A stretch of DNA of 27,660 nucleotides from a virus. The position numbers and the translations under genes were made by a program. The stretch covers positions 1-27,660 of the IMG/VR virus record IMGVR_UViG_3300022723_000063. One strand, written 5' to 3'. A model generated the notes under the pieces. The model did not search any database, was not told the origin of the DNA, and was given only the letters and a program-made list of their open reading frames with translations. Below, piece after piece: positions 21,489 to 27,660 of the stretch. Within the stretch, counting starts at the first letter, position 1; each line of letters opens with the position of its first letter.

Positions 21489-22841
21489 ATGAAGATCATA
21501 ACGAACAGCGTGTGGCGTGATGCCAACGGGACGTACACGGACGAGCTTTCGACCGTGAGTGGCGACCCGTCAAATCTTGCATATGGGCCGCGCTCGTTAC
21601 ACTTCAAGGCAAACGCCACGGATTATCCGACCAAGTGCGGATATGAAAATGACGCTGCATCGAACCTCGCGGCAGATTTTTGCGTTATTGCAGGCGCAAA
21701 AAATCTACAAGACACCGATCAATGGTTTCGCTTACGTCGTGTCGAGTCGAGCACGTCGTATCTACTATACGACCCGCTACCTTTTAGCGAGTCCAATTGT
21801 CTCGGAATCGACAATGAGGATTTTGTCTTTGACTTCATTCGACATGAGAATTTGATCGTATACTCAGAGTGGTTTGCAAAAAGTGAGTGGAATAAAAGTA
21901 ATGTGAGCGTGACGGGGAATCGCACCGAAAGTGATCCGTTTGGTGGCACGGAGGCGTCGGAATACACAGAAGACAGCGCGACCAGCACACACGCGACGTG
22001 GGATACGGTAACCTCACTCTCGGACGCGACGCAGTATCGCGGATCCATATTTGTTGCGAAAGCGTCCCAGCGTCATATTTCGTTACTACTCGAGGGAGCG
22101 GCTTTTTCTTCGGATTTTTGGGCACACTTCGACATCACGAACGGAGTTTTAGCAGATTCGTATAAGATCGATCGCGCCTGGGTCGAGGATTGGAATAGTG
22201 ATTGGTGGCGTCTACACATCGAAGCTACCAGTGACGGTAGTGGGAATGCGACGTTTCACATTTATTTCGCTGACTCGCCGGGCACGAGCAACAATACTCC
22301 GCAATACGCAGGCGACGGCGCTAGTACCGTTGCAGTTTTCGGCGCGCAAGTGTCCCAGGCCGATAAAAGTGAGCACTACGTACGCACGCTCGGTGTGGCG
22401 ACTCCCGCACCGGGGTTGGTAACGGACCAAGAACGGCTTTGGTATGGTCACGACGACACGAATCCCATTTCGCTATCACCAACGAAAATTTACGGAATTT
22501 ACTTCGGCGAGGCGTTCGAGCTTGATCACCCAGTCGGCTCGATTATCAGCCAAGGACCGCCGGGAGTGCTTGCCGGGGGCATTTGGTACCACACGCTAGA
22601 AACCGCCGAACTTACTTACGAAGGCATTTCAGCGGCAGACTTGCAAACGTTCGAGCGCCTGTATCGAATTTATGACAGCCCTTCGTTTTGGTGGGATGAA
22701 TATGGGGTGATGCTGCCCGATAAACTATGGCACGCCATCGCCGGACGCCCGAAGATAACGACCACTTTCGATGACCTCTATAAGGTAGTGTTTCCGATCT
22801 ACCGTTTACGTAATTACCCGGAGGACTTAAATAGCAACTAA
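21489..22841 (+). CDS. Tail-tip protein with carbohydrate-binding-like insert
   Basis: 450 residues, ATG 21489, four bases after the tape measure stop. Residues about 1-117 and 305-450 form the tail-protein framework; the C-terminal part ends LYKVVFPIYRLRNYPED. Residues about 118-305 look like an inserted beta-sandwich of the carbohydrate-binding / concanavalin-like type common in phage virion proteins. The marks are NLIVYSEWFAKSEWNKSNVSVTGN, SIFVAKAS, FDITNGVLADS, DWWRLHIEATS and a closing GAQVSQADKSEHYVRT. It may bind the host surface glycan. Position after the tape measure fits a distal-tail or tip protein. Confidence 0.7.
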   Translation: MKIITNSVWRDANGTYTDELSTVSGDPSNLAYGPRSLHFKANATDYPTKCGYENDAASNLAADFCVIAGAKNLQDTDQWFRLRRVESSTSYLLYDPLPFSESNCLGIDNEDFVFDFIRHENLIVYSEWFAKSEWNKSNVSVTGNRTESDPFGGTEASEYTEDSATSTHATWDTVTSLSDATQYRGSIFVAKASQRHISLLLEGAAFSSDFWAHFDITNGVLADSYKIDRAWVEDWNSDWWRLHIEATSDGSGNATFHIYFADSPGTSNNTPQYAGDGASTVAVFGAQVSQADKSEHYVRTLGVATPAPGLVTDQERLWYGHDDTNPISLSPTKIYGIYFGEAFELDHPVGSIISQGPPGVLAGGIWYHTLETAELTYEGISAADLQTFERLYRIYDSPSFWWDEYGVMLPDKLWHAIAGRPKITTTFDDLYKVVFPIYRLRNYPEDLNSN

Positions 22842-23659
22842 TGGGGGTCGTAATTCTTTCTAACACCGTGGGCGCGAAAGCCGATGATTGCGACATACTG
22901 CGCGACACGACGGGCCAACACCCAGCGCCATCGTGGGTCGATCCTCACGATATGCTTTCAGGGCCGCGGTCCACGCGAGTACGCACGGGCACGATCCCAG
23001 ACACGCGCGTCGAAAGACTACGTATGGAGGACTCAACAGAGACCACCGCCGTCGATTACATGGTTGTGATTCGCGCCGATTGGCTCGGCGAAGCCGAAAA
23101 TGCCATACGTGTGTATAAAAATTGGTACACATCGCCCAGCTACTCTGGTTATAATTTTGATAATTATATTGTAATTACAAACGAAACGCTGATCGGCCCG
23201 TATGCGCAAGATTACGTCGTCAGTTACGATTCGGCACCGGTTACTGGCTACGGCTTTGCTATCGAATTATACCGCGACGACACCGGCGATCGTGTGTATC
23301 AAGTTTCAAAGCTGTTTTTCTCGAGTGCCCTCACGCTAGGGACGGAGCCTAAAATCGGTGAAGCCGGGTGGGAACGCGTCGATGTAGAGTTCACACCGCT
23401 CGAAGGCTCATTCGCTTATGCGTGCGAAAGGCGCTTTACCTTAACGTGGGAGTGGGTGACAAAAACGAAGCTAGAAGCATTTCTTGCGCTGCCGCAACTG
23501 ACAAATTGGCCGCTCGTGCTTTACGATTCGGGTGGCGATGTCATCCCGTGGAAGCTCGAGCATTGTCTCGTGGAAAATTTTCAATATCAACTCATGGCAA
23601 AAGGCTACTACAAGCTAACCGCTGCTTTTTTACGGCTGCGGCACTACGATATTTTATGA
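22841..23659 (+). CDS. Minor tail / tail-tip protein
   Basis: 272 residues, start coupled (TAATG). The sequence is beta-rich with many Trp and Tyr residues. The N-terminal half (residues about 60-170: DYMVVIRADWLGEAENAIRVY ... YVVSYDSAPVTGYGFAIEL) looks like a jelly-roll. Its C-terminal part (LEAFLALPQLTNWPLVLYDSGGDVIPWKL ... YYKLTAAFLRLRHYDIL) resembles the C-terminus of the preceding protein in pattern. Likely part of the tail tip. Confidence 0.6.
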   Translation: MGVVILSNTVGAKADDCDILRDTTGQHPAPSWVDPHDMLSGPRSTRVRTGTIPDTRVERLRMEDSTETTAVDYMVVIRADWLGEAENAIRVYKNWYTSPSYSGYNFDNYIVITNETLIGPYAQDYVVSYDSAPVTGYGFAIELYRDDTGDRVYQVSKLFFSSALTLGTEPKIGEAGWERVDVEFTPLEGSFAYACERRFTLTWEWVTKTKLEAFLALPQLTNWPLVLYDSGGDVIPWKLEHCLVENFQYQLMAKGYYKLTAAFLRLRHYDIL

Positions 23660-26070
23660 GCAAGCTGTTTATCGAAGAACACGTCACGGTCGTAAAGCTC
23701 GACCTTAACAACCGCTCGGGGAGCGGTACGACGACGGTGTACGCGGGGCTCGATTATTGGCCGCAGAATACGATTCACACGTCACAAAGCTATTACGTGT
23801 GGCCGCTTCTCGGCGCGGAGCCGCGTCACAGCATTCATGTCAAGCGCTCGATGCAGCGGAAAGAATCGCTCTCGATCGGCCTGCGGGCACAACATCCGTA
23901 TGACGACGGAACGACGCTGACGGAACTGTGGAGCGACACAGTGCAACTCCATAAGTCAACAATAGAAATTTGGCGCTGGTTTAAGCCGAAAAATGCAGCA
24001 GTCGCCATCGGCTCCGACTACGTGCGTCAAGTCATGCGATTGACTGATGCAATGTTCGCCGACAACGGCGCTATTCTCAGCCTTCAGGCCGAAACGTTTT
24101 TTTTCGATAATAAATACATCACGAGACGCTTCCGTGCAGAGGACTTTACGGAGTTGGAGCAATCGGCCGAGAGTGAAATTGCTCCGATTTACTTAGGCGA
24201 TGGCAATAGCGCAGGCTTAAATTACGGCTCGATTGGACACGCGCCGGTGCATGACAGTCGCACGGGCGCAGGTAGTGGAATGACTCGAGCGAAGTTATTC
24301 GCGGGCTACACCTTCGACGATGCTAAAATGAAGAACGGCTCCGATTTGCCGCGTATCTATGTCCGCAACCCCCGCAAATCAGCACAAACAGATCAATGGG
24401 TGCGCTTGCACTTAGAGGGGAATCCTAATGCGCAGTATGTCGGCCCAGGTACATTCACTGGGATGATAACGTCACAACATCCGTTTTGGGTTTTGGGTCA
24501 CACTGAGCGGGCTCACATATTTTCACCCGGAAATAAGGCCCGCATTATTACCGCTTGCGGCGGGGTATATAAAATATACGGAATTGCACCACTGGATCAG
24601 AGTGAGCTTGCGTGTGAAGTGTACGAAGCAGAATGGAGTGGCGCGACGTGGCGGCCTGTGGGTGGGTTGATCGCGCGCACGGTTGTGCAAAGAGACCGCG
24701 CATGGCTCACTGGCAGCAATCGCCGAATTTTCCGCGCGCCTTTTCCTGAGCCATTTCTCGTGACGCCCGACAAAAGCTATATGGCGATATTTTCCCACTC
24801 GTTCGAGTATCCATTCAATGACGATCTTACGAGCGGCTACACGGTGTTTTTACTGCAAGGTGGCGGGCAAGGTGCACCGTCATTGTGGCGGCACACTGTC
24901 GGCCCAGACACATCCTGGCATTATGAGCCAACCATACGCCTCGGGTTTTCTTTATACGCGCTTGGCGAAGCGGATAGCACGTACTTTTATCGCGGGAGTG
25001 GCTCAAGCGTGAGTGCGTCCTATCTACAAATGCAAACTCGCGATCACGAAGATTACGCGCAAGCGGGCTTGCCGCTTCCAAGGCTCGATAACCGCTTTCA
25101 ATTTCGCGTTTCGATGTCGGGGCTTGAAGATACTGACGGCTCTATCACCGGCAGCGCCGGGCAATTGCTCTCGAATCCGGCTGACATTGTTCGTTTCGTG
25201 CTGGAAAGTAGTGATTTCGGGGTAAATGTGTCAAGCGGGGATATCGACTCGGCGGCGCACACAGATGCGCGCGATCGGCTTGAGAATCAGGGCTTGCATA
25301 GTAGTTTCGGCGCAGCGCTCACGACGCAAATTGATGCGGAAACTTTTATTCGTCAGGTGTGCGAGCAATGGCGGCTCGTGTACTATCGCGGCCGCGCTGG
25401 AAAGCATTTCATCCACTACCCGCTTCCGCTCTCAGCAAAATCTACCGCGGCAACGCTACTTGAGGAACGGTTGCGTGACGAGTTTCGCGTCGAACAATAT
25501 CGCGAAAATCCTTTAGATTCGATCGCTAATGACTACGAAATACTTTATGCACCGGACCCACTCGACACGCAGGACGACCCGGCACTTAACCGTCGAGGCG
25601 GACAGAAATTCAAGGGAGTCATATATTTGAACGAAGACGAAACAAACATCGACGGCGAGAGCACGCGAGTGACGGAAGCCGCTACATCGAGCGGAATTTA
25701 TGGGCGAAGATACTTACGCCGACGCTTCTGGACGCATTCCCTTCGCTCGGCAGTGATTAAGGTTTTTAAATACTTATTTGATCGATGGAGCGAAAAGCAA
25801 CAGCAGACCGTAATCAAAATTCCCGCAAGAAATTACTATTCAACTATCGGCCCGCTTGATAAAGTGGTAGCGACACACACCGCCTATAAGCGCGGAAATG
25901 TCCACGGCCAGTTTAAGCACGGGGAAGATGAGTTTGATTCCGACGGAGTGCCGCAAACAACCCTTGACACAAACTCATTCACTGGCGAAGCGATTCGTAT
26001 CGAAGAGCAGGGTGCATACATGTATATCACTCTCGAAACGGTGAGCGAGTTTAGTTATGCATCAGCCTAA
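23656..26070 (+). CDS. Large tail protein, probable tip / hub component
   Basis: 804 residues from ATG 23656, which overlaps the preceding stop (ATGA); the frame is open back to 23368 but only inside the previous gene. Residues 1-180 resemble tail-attachment domains. Residues about 180-430 are beta-rich, with GSYNYG-type and YVRNPRKSAQTDQWVRLHLEG segments that could be a receptor-facing domain. Residues about 450-804 (NPADIVRFVLESSDFGVNVSSGDID ... ETFIRQVCEQWRLVYYRG ... VIKIPARNYYSTIGPLDKVV) have the helix-plus-barrel pattern of baseplate-hub or tail-tip proteins. The family cannot be named with confidence. Confidence 0.65.
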   Translation: MSKLFIEEHVTVVKLDLNNRSGSGTTTVYAGLDYWPQNTIHTSQSYYVWPLLGAEPRHSIHVKRSMQRKESLSIGLRAQHPYDDGTTLTELWSDTVQLHKSTIEIWRWFKPKNAAVAIGSDYVRQVMRLTDAMFADNGAILSLQAETFFFDNKYITRRFRAEDFTELEQSAESEIAPIYLGDGNSAGLNYGSIGHAPVHDSRTGAGSGMTRAKLFAGYTFDDAKMKNGSDLPRIYVRNPRKSAQTDQWVRLHLEGNPNAQYVGPGTFTGMITSQHPFWVLGHTERAHIFSPGNKARIITACGGVYKIYGIAPLDQSELACEVYEAEWSGATWRPVGGLIARTVVQRDRAWLTGSNRRIFRAPFPEPFLVTPDKSYMAIFSHSFEYPFNDDLTSGYTVFLLQGGGQGAPSLWRHTVGPDTSWHYEPTIRLGFSLYALGEADSTYFYRGSGSSVSASYLQMQTRDHEDYAQAGLPLPRLDNRFQFRVSMSGLEDTDGSITGSAGQLLSNPADIVRFVLESSDFGVNVSSGDIDSAAHTDARDRLENQGLHSSFGAALTTQIDAETFIRQVCEQWRLVYYRGRAGKHFIHYPLPLSAKSTAATLLEERLRDEFRVEQYRENPLDSIANDYEILYAPDPLDTQDDPALNRRGGQKFKGVIYLNEDETNIDGESTRVTEAATSSGIYGRRYLRRRFWTHSLRSAVIKVFKYLFDRWSEKQQQTVIKIPARNYYSTIGPLDKVVATHTAYKRGNVHGQFKHGEDEFDSDGVPQTTLDTNSFTGEAIRIEEQGAYMYITLETVSEFSYASA

Positions 26071-26086
26071 ACGGAGGAAATAAACC

Positions 26087-26392
26087 ATGGCAATTGAAGC
26101 AGCAGACATGTTGGTCGATGAAAATGCATCGAGCACGACCAGTGAGCAGGTGGAGATTCCCACGGCTGCGACGCGGCTCACGTTCGTGAATAAAGACGGC
26201 TCAATCGTGCAATACGTAAAACTCGGCACGACTGACAATCTCACGGCCGCATCGACCGATATCGAAGTGCCCGCGAGTACGAGCATCACGTTCGAGTTTG
26301 CGCGTGCTGGACAATTCACGAAGCTTGCAGTGATTGCGGCAAGCGGAACGCCTAATTACCAAGTGCGTGTCGATAACTCGGCGGGGGCATAG
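26087..26392 (+). CDS. Small structural protein, array member 1
   Basis: 101 residues, ATG 26087 with the strong GGAGG block ACGGAGGAAATAAAC also used by the tail-tube gene, so probably highly expressed. The sequence is beta-rich: LVDENASSTTSEQVEIPTAA, then FVNKDGSIVQYVKLG, then FEFARAGQFTKLAVIAASG. The same three blocks occur in the next gene and, in part, in the one after. A single-domain beta sandwich is likely. Position after the tail-tip genes suggests a tail fibre or virion-surface subunit. Confidence 0.7.
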   Translation: MAIEAADMLVDENASSTTSEQVEIPTAATRLTFVNKDGSIVQYVKLGTTDNLTAASTDIEVPASTSITFEFARAGQFTKLAVIAASGTPNYQVRVDNSAGA

Positions 26393-26394
26393 TT

Positions 26395-26709
26395 TTGGGA
26401 ACACTAAACGCGGCAGCGGAACTGTTAGTTTCCGAGGCGCAATCGACAACGTCGAAGGCGTATAAACTCCCGCCAGGCACATCGCGCGTGACGGTACAAA
26501 ACACCGACGCATCTAATGCACTGCATGTGTTTTTCGGTAAACAAAGCGACACAGCCACGACGAGCCATTTTAAATTGGGAACAAGTGCGCCGGGGAATAT
26601 TCAAACTTTTGAGTTTGCTCGTGCGGGGGAATTTCAATGGCTGCATATTGTCGCAGCGGCATCGACGCCGGTCGCGGTGGTTCAGATAGCGCGTGATCTA
26701 CAAATATGA
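26395..26709 (+). CDS. Small structural protein, array member 2
   Basis: 104 residues from TTG 26395, two bases after the preceding stop, with GGGGG upstream; no ATG is available without losing the conserved start. It aligns by eye with member 1: LLVSEAQSTTSKAYKLPPGTSRVTVQNTDAS, then HVFFGKQSD, then TFEFARAGEFQWLHIVAAAST. This is the closest pair in the array. Function as for member 1. Confidence 0.7.
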   Translation: MGTLNAAAELLVSEAQSTTSKAYKLPPGTSRVTVQNTDASNALHVFFGKQSDTATTSHFKLGTSAPGNIQTFEFARAGEFQWLHIVAAASTPVAVVQIARDLQI

Positions 26710-27029
26710 CTACTCGAATGGTAGCGCCATTCTATTTGACCGACCGAGAGCTTGACAGCTCCAGCGGATGGTCTATAGCGCTGCCGTCGCACGTAATGAT
26801 GATCACATGTTTTAATATTCACACGGTAGACATCCATTTGAAATTTACGAACCAAGAAAACGACCCGGCCGCTGCTGGCGATTTGACCGTGTCAGGAGCC
26901 GCGCCTCATAACACGGAAACATTTACCTTTTCCCGGCCAGGGCAGTTCAGGAAACTCAATATTATCGCCCCGACGGCGACAGCAATGGACACCGCGAAAA
27001 TGTTTATTTACGTGGATAAACTCGACTGA
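26706..27029 (+). CDS. Small structural protein, array member 3
   Basis: 107 residues, ATGA overlap with the preceding gene. Shared blocks are weaker, but TETFTFSRPGQFRKLNIIAPTAT matches the third block of members 1 and 2 (FEFARAGQF.KL..IA). The N-terminus (FYLTDRELDSSSGWSIALPSHVMMI) has diverged. Likely the same fold. Confidence 0.65.
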   Translation: MTTRMVAPFYLTDRELDSSSGWSIALPSHVMMITCFNIHTVDIHLKFTNQENDPAAAGDLTVSGAAPHNTETFTFSRPGQFRKLNIIAPTATAMDTAKMFIYVDKLD

Positions 27030-27334
27030 TGTACACGCTCGCTGCTGAAACCGTCGACAGCAACAACCCGGTGACAACTGCGGTCCCGTTTGAGGCAAAG
27101 CGCATTATTTTACAGAATCACTCAACGACAGCCGGATCTGTTGCGCTCGTGCGGGTTGACGACGCCGCGGGAATCGAAAGTTATTTTTACCTCGGCCCGG
27201 ACTCGGATGGGGTGCTTGGCGATCGTATAGTGATGGATGTAAGTCGCCGCCGTCCGGCTCGAATTGTAACGCGTGCGCTCGATTCGAACGACATTGAGTA
27301 CGTCGTACTAAGCGATGCAAGAGCGACAACTTAA
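27029..27334 (+). CDS. Small structural protein, array member 4 (most diverged)
   Basis: 101 residues, start fused to the preceding stop (TGATG). Similar length and beta-rich layout: TVDSNNPVTTAVPFEAKRIILQNHSTT, then RVDDAAGIESYFYLG, then VMDVSRRRPARIVTRALDS. The match to the others is in pattern, not in identity, so common descent is plausible but not shown. Confidence 0.65.
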   Translation: MYTLAAETVDSNNPVTTAVPFEAKRIILQNHSTTAGSVALVRVDDAAGIESYFYLGPDSDGVLGDRIVMDVSRRRPARIVTRALDSNDIEYVVLSDARATT

Positions 27335-27349
27335 AGGAACTAAAGGAAC
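27332..27349. repeat. 9-bp tandem duplication spanning a stop and ribosome site
   Basis: TAAAGGAAC occurs at 27332-27340 and again at 27341-27349. The first TAA is the stop of the preceding gene, and each copy holds an AAGGA ribosome site; the second is at good distance from ATG 27353. Confidence 0.85.
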
Positions 27350-27352
27350 CAG

Positions 27353-27660
27353 ATGCCTACCTCGACGTTAAATCGCAAGGTCACCCAAGATACCCATGAC
27401 GATCTAAACGCAAACGTTAATCTCCAGGTTGGCGACGCAGACGTTGACGACTCGAACCCTGTACCATCGAAGCTCGTCGACGCCGCAGGAAATGAGATCG
27501 CAAGTCGCACAACCCACTTCGGCGACAAGGCGCTAAGCACTTTTGGCCCGTTCTGTTTGGGCGATCAGTACACATCCGCGACAAACCCGACGGTGACAGG
27601 TGGTGGCACGACGATAGAAGGGCTTGCGGTCCCAACGAGCGGTGACTCAGAGCCGGTGCC
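27353..27660 (+). CDS. Start of a structural protein (runs off the window)
   Basis: ATG 27353 follows AAGGA; the frame is open for 102 codons to the window end. The sequence begins MPTSTLNRKVTQDTHDDLNA and contains QVGDADVDDSNPVPSKLVDAAGNEIA, a pattern seen in phage tail or fibre proteins (DV...NP.P..L.D..G). It is probably another tail-surface protein continuing the array or the fibre. It cannot be judged complete. Confidence 0.65.
   Translation, partial: MPTSTLNRKVTQDTHDDLNANVNLQVGDADVDDSNPVPSKLVDAAGNEIASRTTHFGDKALSTFGPFCLGDQYTSATNPTVTGGGTTIEGLAVPTSGDSEPV

Noticed and set aside
1-27660. tRNA genes, CRISPR arrays, insertion sequences, integrase, repressor
   Set aside because: None seen on either strand: no cloverleaf with a CCA-end pattern, no spaced repeats beyond those listed, no transposase, integrase or CI-like protein.

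Overview
The window is part of the genome of a tailed bacteriophage with a non-contractile tail (siphovirus type). This follows from the gene order: recombination and replication genes, then terminase, portal, head, tail tube, tail chaperones and a long tape measure, then tail-tip and fibre-like proteins, with no sheath gene. Genes are tightly packed, with many ATGA, TAATG and TGATG stop/start overlaps, Gram-negative-style GGAGG ribosome sites and sigma70-like promoters. The host is therefore probably a proteobacterium, but the sequence does not name it. I see no integrase, repressor, tRNA, insertion sequence or CRISPR array. The window is one contiguous piece, open at both ends.

Layout. (1) 1-1896, minus strand: a leftward operon with a small M15-type zinc peptidase (probable endolysin), a DUF7666-like protein with a long Ala/Trp helical repeat, a Cys-rich small protein, and a short hydrophobic ORF that runs into a 107-bp exact repeat at the window edge. 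(2) 1896-2011: divergent control region with a perfect -35 box (TTGACA) facing right. (3) 2011-5724, plus: small basic protein, RecE/PDDEXK-type exonuclease, putative ssDNA-annealing partner, 59-aa protein, replication initiator with in-gene iterons, G39P-like helicase loader, one uncertain small ORF, then a CTAG tract and a terminator. (4) 5942-7472: exported Cys-rich protein, two small unknowns, and a remnant of a ParB-domain DNA methyltransferase. (5) 7406-15140: small and large terminase, DUF4055-type portal, minor head protein, neck/completion protein, scaffold, capsid, small head-region genes and an exported or surface protein broken by a 70-bp tandem duplication. (6) 15256-21484: connector/neck genes, tail tube, tail chaperones joined by a probable -1 frameshift on nine A residues, and the tape measure. 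(7) 21489-27660: two tail-tip proteins that appear to share a C-terminal domain (one carries a carbohydrate-binding-like insert), an 804-aa tail protein, four small genes in a row of which three look clearly paralogous, and the start of a further structural gene.

The replication genes act together: the initiator binds its own in-gene repeats, the loader brings in a host or phage helicase, and the exonuclease/annealing pair makes recombinants or concatemers for terminase packaging. The structural genes follow assembly order.

The most notable signals are a lambda-like origin inside the initiator gene (eight 11-bp iterons next to a purine-rich, A-rich tract); a tail-chaperone frameshift that adds a four-cysteine motif; a methyltransferase reduced to its two ends and then frameshifted by a 19-bp duplication; a 70-bp duplication that truncates a surface protein; a 27-bp exact repeat 10.6 kb apart; and the small-gene array at the tail end. 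Several of the exact repeats could be real slippage or transfer events or assembly errors, and read data would be needed to separate these.
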